Of a DNA stretch of 64,000 nt, positions 17,578-25,643 are shown piece by piece. The stretch comes from Chloroflexota bacterium (GTDB lineage: Bacteria > Chloroflexota > Anaerolineae > Anaerolineales > Villigracilaceae), in contig JACRBI010000040.1 of assembly GCA_016234495.1 (NCBI GenBank), positions 1-64,000 on the forward strand. Direction: 5' to 3'. The number at the start of each line of letters is the position of its first letter. Position 1 is the stretch's first letter. The notes under the pieces are model-generated. The model was not told the DNA's origin and did not search any database. It was given only the letters and a program-made list of their open reading frames with translations. The translations under genes were made by a program, and so were the position numbers.

Positions 17578-18579
17578 CTATAACTTCAAGCGCGGATCAA
17601 GCGCATCGCGCAGGCCGTCGCCAATGTAATTGAAAGCAAGAGAGCAAATAAAAATGGGGAGACCCGGTACGAGCGGCAGCCAGGGTTTGTCGAACATGTA
17701 TTGTTGTGTAGCCGAGAGCATATTGCCCCAGGTCGGGATCGGGTCTTGAATACCGAAGCCAAGGAAAGCAAGGGCAGCCTCATAAATCACAAAGCCTGCC
17801 AGCCCAAGCGACGCATCCACGATGATGGGAGCCATGGCATTCGGGATCATGTGCTTGAAGATGATCCAGACATCTGTCGCGCCGAGGGAGCGGGACGCTT
17901 CCACGAAAGTCTGTTCGCGCAATGAAAGGATGGTGCCGCGCATCAACGTTGCCGAAGAAAGCCAGCCAAAGCCAGCCAAAATAATCACGATCAAAATCGC
18001 ATTGCGGGCATCTTTGGGGCCAAGCAGCATGATCTTCCCCACAAAATTTAACACAGCCTCCGGGATGGGAATCAGGTTTTCATTTCTTAATAACATCGAG
18101 GAAATGATCAACAATAATGGCAATTGTGGAATGCTCAACATAAATTCAACGAAGCGCATTAAGATCGCATCAACCCATCCGCCATAGAAACCAGATACCG
18201 CGCCTACAAGTATCCCGATCGTCTCAGAGATCAACACAGACAGCAACGCCACCGACAGGGAGATGCGGCCGGCATAGATCAGGCGTGAAAAATAGTCGCG
18301 GCCAATATTATCGGTTCCAAGGTAGTGAACGCGTCCGGTGGCCTCGTCCACGGTTCCAAACGGCACGAAGTAGTTATTAACATTCAACTCATCGACTTTA
18401 AATGACGTAATATAAGGCGCCATGATCGTAATGATAAAGATCACGATCATGACAGCCAGCGAGACCATCGCCAGCCGGTGTTTGACAAAACGCATCATCA
18501 CCACCTGGAATGGGCTGCGCTCTTCGATGGAAATGGCTTCAGCTTTAAGATTATCTATGTTTTGAGCAGATACGGTCAT
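17578..18579 (-). CDS. Peptide-type ABC importer permease (DppC/OppC-like)
   Basis: 333 aa from the ATG at 18579, which has AGGATG five bases upstream; the longer frame to 18639 would overlap the previous gene. It has an N-terminal cytoplasmic segment, a first membrane helix, the extracellular loop with YLGTDNIGRDYFSRLIYAGR typical of DppC, then five more helices. The ATPase-coupling EAA loop reads EASRSLGATDVWIIFKHMIP. It pairs with the permease at 18596-19795. Confidence 0.93.
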   Translation of the reverse strand: MTVSAQNIDNLKAEAISIEERSPFQVVMMRFVKHRLAMVSLAVMIVIFIITIMAPYITSFKVDELNVNNYFVPFGTVDEATGRVHYLGTDNIGRDYFSRLIYAGRISLSVALLSVLISETIGILVGAVSGFYGGWVDAILMRFVEFMLSIPQLPLLLIISSMLLRNENLIPIPEAVLNFVGKIMLLGPKDARNAILIVIILAGFGWLSSATLMRGTILSLREQTFVEASRSLGATDVWIIFKHMIPNAMAPIIVDASLGLAGFVIYEAALAFLGFGIQDPIPTWGNMLSATQQYMFDKPWLPLVPGLPIFICSLAFNYIGDGLRDALDPRLKL

Positions 18580-18595
18580 TGATACATCCTCAATG

Positions 18596-19795
18596 CTAGT
18601 GTAGGCGGATGCGGGGATCCGCGATCGTATAAAGAACATCGCGCAGCAGCGTGGCGATGACGGTTAATACAGACAGGATAAAGAACAGCGCCATCGCAAC
18701 CGGGTAATCATAATCACCGAGGGCAAGGATATATAAACGTCCCATGCCCGGCCAGGCAAAGATACTTTCTGTGATGATCGCGCCGCTAAACAACCCCGGT
18801 ATCGTGAATACGACAATGGTGATGAAGGGAATCAGTGCGTTGCGAAGCGCGTGTTTCAAAATCACCATCTTTTGGCCCAATCCTTTGGCGCGCGCCGTGC
18901 GGACATAATCCTGGCGCAGCACATCCAACATGCTGGCACGGATATAACGGCTCCAGCCTGCGACGTTGAGGATGGTCAATACGGCGACCGGCAGTATCAT
19001 GTGCAGGGCTCTATCTTTAAAAGAACCTGCGATCACTTCGCCGATCAGCGGAATGGTGTAATTGCGGACAGATTCCGACAAGCCGGCCGGGATATAAGCC
19101 AGCCCGGCATTCTTCGGCAAAATTGAAAACAACAAAATAAACAAAAGACCAAAAAAGAAACTGGGCATGGCTGACCCCATAAATGCAAGGGTCGTGAAAA
19201 TATAATCAAATCTGGAGTACTGCCTGACGGCGGAATAAATACCCAGAGGAATGCCAATAATCAAGGATAATAGCGTTTCAAGGCCGATCAATTGCAATGT
19301 TTTGGGGATGCGGCTTTCAATCAGGTCGCTGACCGGGCGGTCGCGCAAAAGGCGCCACGATAAGCCAAAGTCACCTAGAAGCACGCCGCGGCTCGTGCGC
19401 CGTCCAACCAGGTCTTTTAATAAGACGTCTTCCTTGCAGCCAACCGTTACAATTTCAACCACACCGCGTGAATTGGTGACTTCGGCTTCAACCGGCCTGC
19501 GGCAGCCAACCACCATTTCAGCAAAATATTCTTTTCCGCCGATCACAAGCGGGCCACGCGGCACACCGATTAACCAACGGCCAAAGCGCACCGGCAGATT
19601 TAAATCCAACTCAAAGGAAGCGCGTATGCGCGCAATATCTTCCTCGGTGATTCTAAAGCGACCTGATTGTTGGATTTGACGCAAACCAGATAATGGTCCC
19701 CCGGGGGCAAAACTCAGCAAAACATAAGAAGCCACGGCTGAAATAAAAACTACAAGAATTGATTGCAAAACTCGGCGGATTAAATATGCAGTCAC
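18596..19795 (-). CDS. Peptide-type ABC importer permease (DppB/OppB-like) with extra external loop
   Basis: 399 aa from a GTG at 19795 (GGAG five bases upstream). The first helix (AYLIRRVLQSILVVFISAVA) and the C-terminal five-helix core with coupling loop RTARAKGLGQKMVILKHALR are standard. Canonical DppB is about 310-340 aa; here about 60 residues (about 76-138) are inserted in the external loop after helix 1, with two cysteines (98, 120) that could form a disulfide. The GTG start is preferred to an upstream ATG at 19846 because only it has a ribosome site. Confidence 0.92.
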   Translation of the reverse strand: MTAYLIRRVLQSILVVFISAVASYVLLSFAPGGPLSGLRQIQQSGRFRITEEDIARIRASFELDLNLPVRFGRWLIGVPRGPLVIGGKEYFAEMVVGCRRPVEAEVTNSRGVVEIVTVGCKEDVLLKDLVGRRTSRGVLLGDFGLSWRLLRDRPVSDLIESRIPKTLQLIGLETLLSLIIGIPLGIYSAVRQYSRFDYIFTTLAFMGSAMPSFFFGLLFILLFSILPKNAGLAYIPAGLSESVRNYTIPLIGEVIAGSFKDRALHMILPVAVLTILNVAGWSRYIRASMLDVLRQDYVRTARAKGLGQKMVILKHALRNALIPFITIVVFTIPGLFSGAIITESIFAWPGMGRLYILALGDYDYPVAMALFFILSVLTVIATLLRDVLYTIADPRIRLH

Positions 19796-19847
19796 GGCAT
19801 CTCCATCATTGAAAAAACTTTCTTTATTAGGGCTTACGCAGTTCAAA

Positions 19848-19945
19848 TACTTTAGCCACGAATTTCACGAATTTTCTCTAATTTTTTAAATAATTCGTGT
19901 GAATTGGCGAAATTCGCGGCCTGTTCTTGGGGTTTTGCGAAAGTC
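19848..19945. repeat. Imperfect palindrome in the binding protein-permease gap
   Basis: Units like acgaatttcacgaattt face inverted copies (aattcgtgtgaattggcgaaattcg) across an A/T-rich centre. It resembles the block at 28725-28790. It lies between the solute-binding protein and DppB-type genes. Confidence 0.5.
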
Positions 19946-19968
19946 CTGCTTTATTAAAGATTAAGATA

Positions 19969-19996
19969 TGGGGTAGGCGATTTCTCGCCTACCCCA
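19969..19996. terminator. Hairpin after the permuted solute-binding protein gene
   Basis: 12-bp perfect stem tggggtaggcga / tcgcctacccca with TTTC loop, 22 bp past the stop codon. On the minus strand it is followed by ATATC rather than T8. It probably attenuates read-through, so that the binding protein is made in excess over the permeases (inference). Confidence 0.6.
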
Positions 19997-20017
19997 CTTT
20001 ATTACAGGTGGTACAAA

Positions 20018-21904
20018 TTAGCGGGTGAACAGCTGGATGTCGATATGCTCCCAGGTTCCGCCGGCTTCCACGAAGGTCTTGATCTTGCCTTCGGCTTCAG
20101 CAGCGGCGAGGGTCTCGGAGAGACCAGCCAGAGAGGTTGAATCGAGGATGTCAATTTCACCGCCCAAGAGCAAAGCTTCTGCGCTTTCGGGGGTGATGAT
20201 CTGGATGACGAGGTTCGGGGACTTGGCAGGAGTGCCTACCCAATTCTCATTGGCAGCGAAGACGAGCTTCTCGCCCTTGACCCATTCAACCAACTTGTAA
20301 GGACCATAGGAAAGAGGAGTCTCGGCTACGCGAGGATCGGTTGCCCAATCCTTGGCGGCGAGATCGCCCAACTGATGAGCGGGGAAGATTGCCCAAACAG
20401 GGAGGAAGTATAGCGGGTCCTGAACACCGGGTATCCAAGTCTGGGTATAGCCATTGTCGCTGAATTCAGTGCTGGCGGTCTTGTCGCAGGTGATGAAGGA
20501 GGTCGCGCCGGATTCGGGATCGCAGGAGATCTTCTTGCCGAGTTCGAGGTCGGCGCCGGTGACGGGGGTGCCGTCTTCCCACTTGAGGCCGTCGATCAAG
20601 TCAAACCTGGAAACCATTTGTTTCATGGTGATGGTTCCACCGGTGAATTCAACTTTCTCACCAGCAGCGTTCATAACGAAAACGCCAGCGGCGAGGTCAA
20701 CCACGTTACCATCAGCATCCATAACTTTGGTGCCTTCAGCAACTTCCACGTCATTGTTTGTCGTGCCGCCGTTTTCAATGGTGGGCAGGTCTTTGACAAG
20801 GGTGGCTTTGAAGTCGTAGTTCAGGTGAACTTCCTGAGCAGGGCGCACGATCTGGTAGGCAATGTTCGCCACGAAGGCATCTTCAACGAGGGTGAAGAGG
20901 GAGGCGGGTTCCTGGGTGAAGCCAATGACGATGGTATCGGAACCAGCTTTTTCCCAATCCTGAATGTTGTAGTTGTAGTATTCCTGTCCGGGCACCGGTT
21001 GGAAGCCGGAGAGGTCAGCAGCAGCCGCGAAGGTCTCGGTGCGGTTGAACAACGGGATGCTCGGGATATCCTTGGTGAATTCCTGCTGAACGATAGTGTA
21101 AGCAGCAATGCGCTCATCTTTGATGAGGGTGTTGTTGGCGAGCTTGATGTTTGTGCTGGCCAATTCGTTACACCAACCCATCGCGTTCTGACCTACCCAG
21201 CCGTTCTCGGGCAGCGGGATCTGGTCACAAGCATAGAGGGTCTGACCACCGGGATCAGCCTGACCGACCCAGGCGAAAGCGCCAAGTTCATAGTCGCGGC
21301 GGGCGATACCGGTTGTATCACCGAACCACCAGGAAGCGGGGGCATGTAAGCGGACGACACGAACGCCGCACTCAGCCATCTGAGCTTCCCAGATCGCAGC
21401 CCATGTCTGACGGAAGGCAGCGGATGTGGTGGTGAACTTGAGGGCGAGTTCATCGCCAGCAGCATTGGTGCGGAAGCTCGCGCCTTCAGCAAGTGTCCAG
21501 CCGGCTTCGTCGAGCAAGGCCGCGCCTTTTGCAGCATCGAAGGGATAAATGGTCACGTTTTCATCGCCGGCATAAGCCCAGTGGCTGGTCGGGATGAAGG
21601 TGTTCATGATCAAGTTGGCTTGTGTCTCTTCATTGACCAAAGGATAAACCGACTTGATCAAGTCAGCTTTGTTTGTGCAGTATGAAAGAGCCTGACGAAC
21701 TTTGAGATCGCCAAGGATCGGGTGGGGTGTGGTGAAGGAAGTGGGGGTGACAGGAGCCTCAGTTGGGACGGGGGCTTCAGTCGCGACAGGCTGTTCAACA
21801 GCAGGCGCTTCAGTTGCGACGGGAGCCGGGGTGCCACAAGCAGAGAGAATCATGCTGGCGACAACCAACAGACCCATAACAAAGAACAAACGGTTACGTA
21901 ACAT
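20018..21904 (-). CDS. Circularly permuted family 5 ABC solute-binding lipoprotein
   Basis: 628 aa from the ATG at 21904 (GGAGGAG upstream). Signal peptide with lipobox SAC (Cys23) and a Pro/Thr/Ala-rich spacer to residue 60. Residues 61-321 then read HPILGDLKVRQALSYCTNKA ... EFTKDIPSIPLFNRTE ... NYNIQDWEK: this is the second half of a normal SBP_bac_5 protein, including its C-terminus. Residues 322-628 begin with the canonical N-terminus (IVIGFTQEPASLFTLVEDAF), run through LKWEDGTPVTGADLELGKKI and LSYGPYKLVEWVKGEKLVF, and stop at WEHIDIQLFTR, the segment that normally precedes HPILGD. The order is thus rotated relative to the neighbour at 13317-15242. It is first in the importer operon with a strong promoter, so it is probably the main binding protein. 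Fold and function are likely kept because the two ends meet near the hinge (inference). Confidence 0.88.
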   Translation of the reverse strand: MLRNRLFFVMGLLVVASMILSACGTPAPVATEAPAVEQPVATEAPVPTEAPVTPTSFTTPHPILGDLKVRQALSYCTNKADLIKSVYPLVNEETQANLIMNTFIPTSHWAYAGDENVTIYPFDAAKGAALLDEAGWTLAEGASFRTNAAGDELALKFTTTSAAFRQTWAAIWEAQMAECGVRVVRLHAPASWWFGDTTGIARRDYELGAFAWVGQADPGGQTLYACDQIPLPENGWVGQNAMGWCNELASTNIKLANNTLIKDERIAAYTIVQQEFTKDIPSIPLFNRTETFAAAADLSGFQPVPGQEYYNYNIQDWEKAGSDTIVIGFTQEPASLFTLVEDAFVANIAYQIVRPAQEVHLNYDFKATLVKDLPTIENGGTTNNDVEVAEGTKVMDADGNVVDLAAGVFVMNAAGEKVEFTGGTITMKQMVSRFDLIDGLKWEDGTPVTGADLELGKKISCDPESGATSFITCDKTASTEFSDNGYTQTWIPGVQDPLYFLPVWAIFPAHQLGDLAAKDWATDPRVAETPLSYGPYKLVEWVKGEKLVFAANENWVGTPAKSPNLVIQIITPESAEALLLGGEIDILDSTSLAGLSETLAAAEAEGKIKTFVEAGGTWEHIDIQLFTR

Positions 21905-22052
21905 GTTTTTTTCTCCTCCAAAGAAGAAATATAGGGGTGATTTGTTTCTGAACACAAATTACACTTACGTTATAACGTTAATTTTTTGCCTGACCACCTC
22001 CTTTATAAATTAAAAAAGGCTTTACAAATTTGTTATTGTGAAAAGCAGTCGA

Positions 22053-22080
22053 ATTATACCTAATTCCTTTAGGGCGTCAA
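22053..22080 (-). promoter_or_regulatory. Promoter of the ABC importer operon
   Basis: On the minus strand: TTGACG (22080-22075), 16-bp spacer, TATAAT (22058-22053). This predicts a transcript start near 22046 and a 5' leader of about 140 nt before the binding-protein ATG. Confidence 0.7.
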
Positions 22081-22211
22081 CACTGGCACTCATAAGTATT
22101 TGTATAGTCACCAAATTAGGCATAAAATGCTCCTTGAGAATAGATTTAATACCCCTCTGGAGAACTGTTTAATTGCTGTTCTTGAACAGAAAATAGCATT
22201 GCTTTCCAACA

Positions 22212-22249
22212 AGAAGAGGTCGGAGTTCCGGGGAACTCCGACCTCTTCT
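22212..22249. terminator. Terminator of the phosphohexomutase gene
   Basis: Near-perfect 18-bp stem agaagaggtcggagttcc / ggaactccgacctcttct, six bases after the stop at 22255 on the minus strand. No strong T run follows. Confidence 0.7.
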
Positions 22250-22254
22250 GCCTG

Positions 22255-23724
22255 CTAGACCGCGCTCTCTGCCACCGTTTTCCCATACCCAATCAGGGCT
22301 TTGACCATTTCAATATTCCTGCCTTCCGCATATACCCGCAGGACAGGCTCTGTCCCAGACGGGCGGATGAGTAGCCACGAATCGTCAGCCATGATGTACT
22401 TCACTCCGTCGCGCTGGCTGATCTCGTCCACTGGTTGACCGCCAATTTCCTTCGGCGCTTTCTGCGTCAGGAATTCGGTCATCTCCGCTTTGGCAACGGG
22501 ACGGCTCAAGCGCAAGTCCACACGCTCATACAGGGCTGGCCCCACATCCGCGAGCAGGTCATCGACCAGCTCAAAGAGCGATTTCTTCCAGGCTGCGATC
22601 ATCTCCACCAGCAGCAGACCCATGATCGGGCCGTCGCCTTCGGGGATATGTCCCTTGAATGAGATGCCGCCCGACTCCTCGCCGCCGATGAGCACATCTT
22701 CCTTCATCATATAATCTGCGATGTGATTGAATCCCACAGGCGTTTCATATAATTTCAAGCCATAGCGCTTGGCAAGGCGGTCAATCATGCGGGTGGTGGA
22801 TACCGTCCGAACGACAGCGCCGCCCCAGCCGCGATTTTCGACCAAATACTTCAACGACAGCGCCATGATCTTATGCGGGTCGACAAAATTTCCACGTTCG
22901 TCCATCGCGCCGATGCGGTCTGCGTCACCGTCTGTGACGACGCCGAAGTTACCCATGCCTGAACTGACCGCGCTCGCCAGCGGACCAAGATATTTGGCGA
23001 TCGGTTCAGGATGCACGCCGCCAAAGCCGGGATTCATCTCGCCGCGAATCTCGGCGATCTCACAGCCCGTCCCCTGCAAAAAGGATTTGATCACGCCGCG
23101 CCCGGAGCCGTACATTGCATCCACCACAAAACGCTGCGGATTATCCGCGATGATGTTTGTATTGATCAGCTTATTCAAATGCTCAAAATATGATGGCAGC
23201 GGATTGAATTTTTGGATCAAGCCCGCATCGCGCGCCTTGTTGAAATCCATCAAGTTGGGACCGCGTGCCTGCTGTTCGTTGTCGTTGATGTACACTTCCA
23301 CACGGCGGCATTGTTCAGGCAAAGCCGAACCGCCAAACGCGCCTTTAAGTTTCAAGCCGTTATAGCGCGGCGCATTATGCGAAGCTGTGATCATCATCCC
23401 CGCGATGGCGTTATGATATTTCACCGCGAATGAAATGGCGGGTGTCGGCGAATCGGATTGCGCCAGCAGAACGGTGAAGCCGTTCGCGGCCAGCACGCGC
23501 GACACTTCCCCCGCGAAACGATCCGAAAGAAACCGTGTGTCGTAACCGACCACGATCTTCTTCGTGTCCACTCCCGGTGATTTATCCACAGGACTGCCTT
23601 GCTTGTCCCAATGATCCGAAGCAACAGCGTCTGCAATGGCTTGAGTCACGATTCGTAAATTATCAAACGTAAAACTATCCGAGATGACGGCGCGCCAGCC
23701 GTCGGTGCCGAAATGTATGGGCAT
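22255..23724 (-). CDS. Phosphoglucomutase/phosphomannomutase
   Basis: 489 aa alpha-D-phosphohexomutase. Domains in order: FGTDGWRAVIS start, active-site serine loop MITASHNAPRYNGLK (about 115-129), metal-binding DGDADR, sugar-binding GEESGG, and phosphate-binding RPSGTEPVLRVYAEG near the C-terminus. It interconverts hexose 1- and 6-phosphates for glycogen, nucleotide-sugar or cell-wall synthesis. Whether glucose, mannose or glucosamine phosphate is preferred cannot be read from the motifs. Unlike GlmM it is not next to glmU. Confidence 0.92.
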   Translation of the reverse strand: MPIHFGTDGWRAVISDSFTFDNLRIVTQAIADAVASDHWDKQGSPVDKSPGVDTKKIVVGYDTRFLSDRFAGEVSRVLAANGFTVLLAQSDSPTPAISFAVKYHNAIAGMMITASHNAPRYNGLKLKGAFGGSALPEQCRRVEVYINDNEQQARGPNLMDFNKARDAGLIQKFNPLPSYFEHLNKLINTNIIADNPQRFVVDAMYGSGRGVIKSFLQGTGCEIAEIRGEMNPGFGGVHPEPIAKYLGPLASAVSSGMGNFGVVTDGDADRIGAMDERGNFVDPHKIMALSLKYLVENRGWGGAVVRTVSTTRMIDRLAKRYGLKLYETPVGFNHIADYMMKEDVLIGGEESGGISFKGHIPEGDGPIMGLLLVEMIAAWKKSLFELVDDLLADVGPALYERVDLRLSRPVAKAEMTEFLTQKAPKEIGGQPVDEISQRDGVKYIMADDSWLLIRPSGTEPVLRVYAEGRNIEMVKALIGYGKTVAESAV

Positions 23725-23742
23725 GTATTTTCTCCAAGAGGA

Positions 23743-23845
23743 AAGACAAAGGATGAATTACCCAGCACTTGCGTACTGGGCAAGTGTGAAAGACGAAGGA
23801 TGGAAGCGGATGGTTTTATTCATCTTTCATCCTTCACCTTTTTTC
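23743..23845. repeat. Palindromic heptamer-like block between genes
   Basis: aagacaaaggatgaa and aagacgaaggatgga units face inverted ttcatctttcatccttcac. An inner hairpin, cccagca ... tgctggg-like (cagcacttgcgtactggg), lies at 23762-23782. It belongs to the GATGAGG-type family. Confidence 0.5.
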
Positions 23846-25101
23846 TATGGGGTCGGAGTTAAAGTTATCTCAAAATTTGGTGCGGGTGTTGCATAAATCA
23901 CGGTTGATTCCAACAGCCAGCCTTCGAGTCGCTGCCCATTGACCGTGGCAAAAACATGGATCCAGGTCACGCCATTGATCAATTGGAACTCCGGGTACAC
24001 TTCCACGATCGTGCCGTTGTTGAGCGTCTTCAAAAGTTTGCCGTTGGGCACTTCGCGCAAGTTTGCGCCGCCGCCTTCGTTCGCGCTGACTTTGCCGAAG
24101 ATCGGCAAAGGCTCGATGGTCATTGTTATCGTCGGCGTTTCAGTCGCCGGCAGTGAGGGGTCAATCGTGGGGGAAGCAGACACTGTCGCGGACATGGCGG
24201 GGGTGCTCGAAGAGCGGGGACTGCTTGTAGCTTTTGCAGTCAGGCTCGGGGTTAAAGAAGGAAGCGGCGAGGGCGTCATCGTGGGGGTGGATGTGGACGA
24301 CAGCACCGCATCCATCATGGACGGGAGGCCTGATCCCATTAAATTGAAAAGTGCCGCAGCGAAAAGCACGAGCGTGCCCCCGCTGAAAAAAATGCCGCGC
24401 GTCGAAGGGCGGAGCTTTAATATGAAGAGAGTCAAAAGGCCGAAGATGCCCGCCAGCGAGAAATGCGTGACAAAGACCAGCACGCCCTGCGGCCAGATGC
24501 CTTCCAAACCGGAGCCAAGGCCAAATCCGCCGGCGCTGATGGGCAGGTAAAAGGTGTACGCGATCACGACGCTCGGCAGAAACGGCTTGTTTTCGGAACG
24601 GGCAAATGAAGCCACCAATGTGACCGCGCCAACGACCAGCACAACCAGTTCGGGAATCCATAAACGCGAATGGTTATAAACATTGAAGAGCGTCGTCGGC
24701 GGGAAGAGACGCGAGGCAAAGCCGGTCAGCAGGCCGCAGAGGAAAACAATGACCGCGCTGATTAACAACGCCATGAATGTTTCAAACTGAAAACGCAGTG
24801 AGCCTGTCAGAGTGGCGAGTAAAAATCCGACCCAGGGAGTCATCAGCGGCGTGACGAGGATACCCAGCAAAAGCACGGCTTGCGAATCAAGCAGGTAACC
24901 CAGCCCGAGGATCGCGCCGCACGCCAGCGAAAAGATGAACAGTTCAAAGGATGGGTACGCGCGGCGTGAAAGGTCAAAGATAAATGCGGCCTGACCGACT
25001 GCGTCATGCGGGATGCTATCGCGGCGGGTGACGCGCCTGCGGCGCGCGCGCGCTTGCGATGTCGGTTCTGAGGGGATGATGGGTTCGTCTGAATGAGGCA
25101 T
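23845..25101 (-). CDS. DUF389-like membrane protein with C-terminal SH3 domain
   Basis: 418 aa. Basic N-terminus (RARRRRVTRR), then about seven membrane helices from residue 55 to 265. The first carry the DUF389-type motif GAILGLGYLLDSQAVLLLGILVTPLMTPWVGFL, with two half-motifs resembling each other. A Ser/Thr/Pro-rich linker (about 280-330) leads to an extracellular bacterial SH3 domain (about 335-405: ANLREVPNGKLLKTLNNGTI, WIHVFATVNGQRLEGWL). The role of DUF389 proteins is not established; the SH3 domain suggests contact with the cell wall or an external protein. The fusion is unusual. Single gene, no clear operon. Confidence 0.7.
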   Translation of the reverse strand: MPHSDEPIIPSEPTSQARARRRRVTRRDSIPHDAVGQAAFIFDLSRRAYPSFELFIFSLACGAILGLGYLLDSQAVLLLGILVTPLMTPWVGFLLATLTGSLRFQFETFMALLISAVIVFLCGLLTGFASRLFPPTTLFNVYNHSRLWIPELVVLVVGAVTLVASFARSENKPFLPSVVIAYTFYLPISAGGFGLGSGLEGIWPQGVLVFVTHFSLAGIFGLLTLFILKLRPSTRGIFFSGGTLVLFAAALFNLMGSGLPSMMDAVLSSTSTPTMTPSPLPSLTPSLTAKATSSPRSSSTPAMSATVSASPTIDPSLPATETPTITMTIEPLPIFGKVSANEGGGANLREVPNGKLLKTLNNGTIVEVYPEFQLINGVTWIHVFATVNGQRLEGWLLESTVIYATPAPNFEITLTPTP

Positions 25102-25234
25102 AGGAGTTTTTGTAATTCTATTTTGCGCTGATGTCTATCACTGATCGCAACGGCCATTATACTAGAGAGAACGGACGATAAAACAATGGAATTCAAACCG
25201 CCAAATTAACATACACAGTTGTCGCAAAGTCGCT

Positions 25235-25335
25235 TGGTAAAATTCTTTTTAGTACACGGATTGCGCGGACTCCACAGAAAGTGCAGAGAAATAAAACAAA
25301 ATCCGTTCACTCCGTGAGTTCCGTGTACAAAGAAT
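25235..25335. repeat. Long imperfect palindrome
   Basis: agtacacggattgcgcggac units face tccgtgagttccgtgtac across an A-rich centre. It is built like the CACAGAG-type elements but with a different unit sequence. Confidence 0.55.
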
Positions 25336-25383
25336 ACGCTCTTCCTGACTTTGCTACAGCCATGAATTAACACAAGCCATTAA

Positions 25384-25412
25384 TTCATCGTTAACCGCGA
25401 CACTGCTATAAT
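25384..25412 (+). promoter_or_regulatory. Possible promoter of the R3H-ATPase gene
   Basis: Perfect TATAAT (25407-25412) with a poor -35 (TTCATC) 17 bp upstream; the leader would be about 225 nt. Confidence 0.35.
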
Positions 25413-25643
25413 AGCCCTGCACGTGACCAATTCCCCGGCGCGCGACTTTCTCACCAAGGCAGGTAGATTGCCATGTTCAACATTTCCCTCTAACCTTTCC
25501 CAAAATCAAACCGCGCAGTTTTTTCGCGCGCATATACCAGTTCAAGTTTCAATCCTTCGACACGCTCACATAGTCCCGATATTTTTTCGGGAGGGTAGGC
25601 CTGCAAACTTGACACCCGACACTTAAACACCTGGTACCTTACT

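Larger units (their letters stand above)
21905..22254. other. Leader and intergenic region of the ABC importer operon
   Basis: No gene seen. It contains the importer promoter (22053-22080), a leader of about 140 nt that is A/T-rich with a few weak inverted repeats, and the terminator of the convergently spaced phosphohexomutase gene (22212-22249). I recognise no riboswitch. Confidence 0.6.
25102..25643. other. Gene-free region with palindromes
   Basis: No gene seen in 542 bp. It holds an imperfect palindrome of about 100 bp at 25235-25335, a possible -10 box at 25407-25412 and a small hairpin (tcccga / tcggga, 25574-25592). Confidence 0.6.

Noticed and set aside
20618-21349. 243-codon plus-strand open frame across the permuted binding protein
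   Set aside because: Antisense shadow; composition is Gly/Val/Glu/Phe-biased as expected from the reverse of the real gene.
20018-21904. Two separate half-length binding proteins or a frameshifted fusion
   Set aside because: The frame is continuous with one signal peptide, each half occurs once, and the junction between the swapped halves is clean.
21905-22052. Riboswitch in the long leader of the importer operon
   Set aside because: No conserved aptamer motif was recognised; only weak A/T-rich inverted repeats are present.
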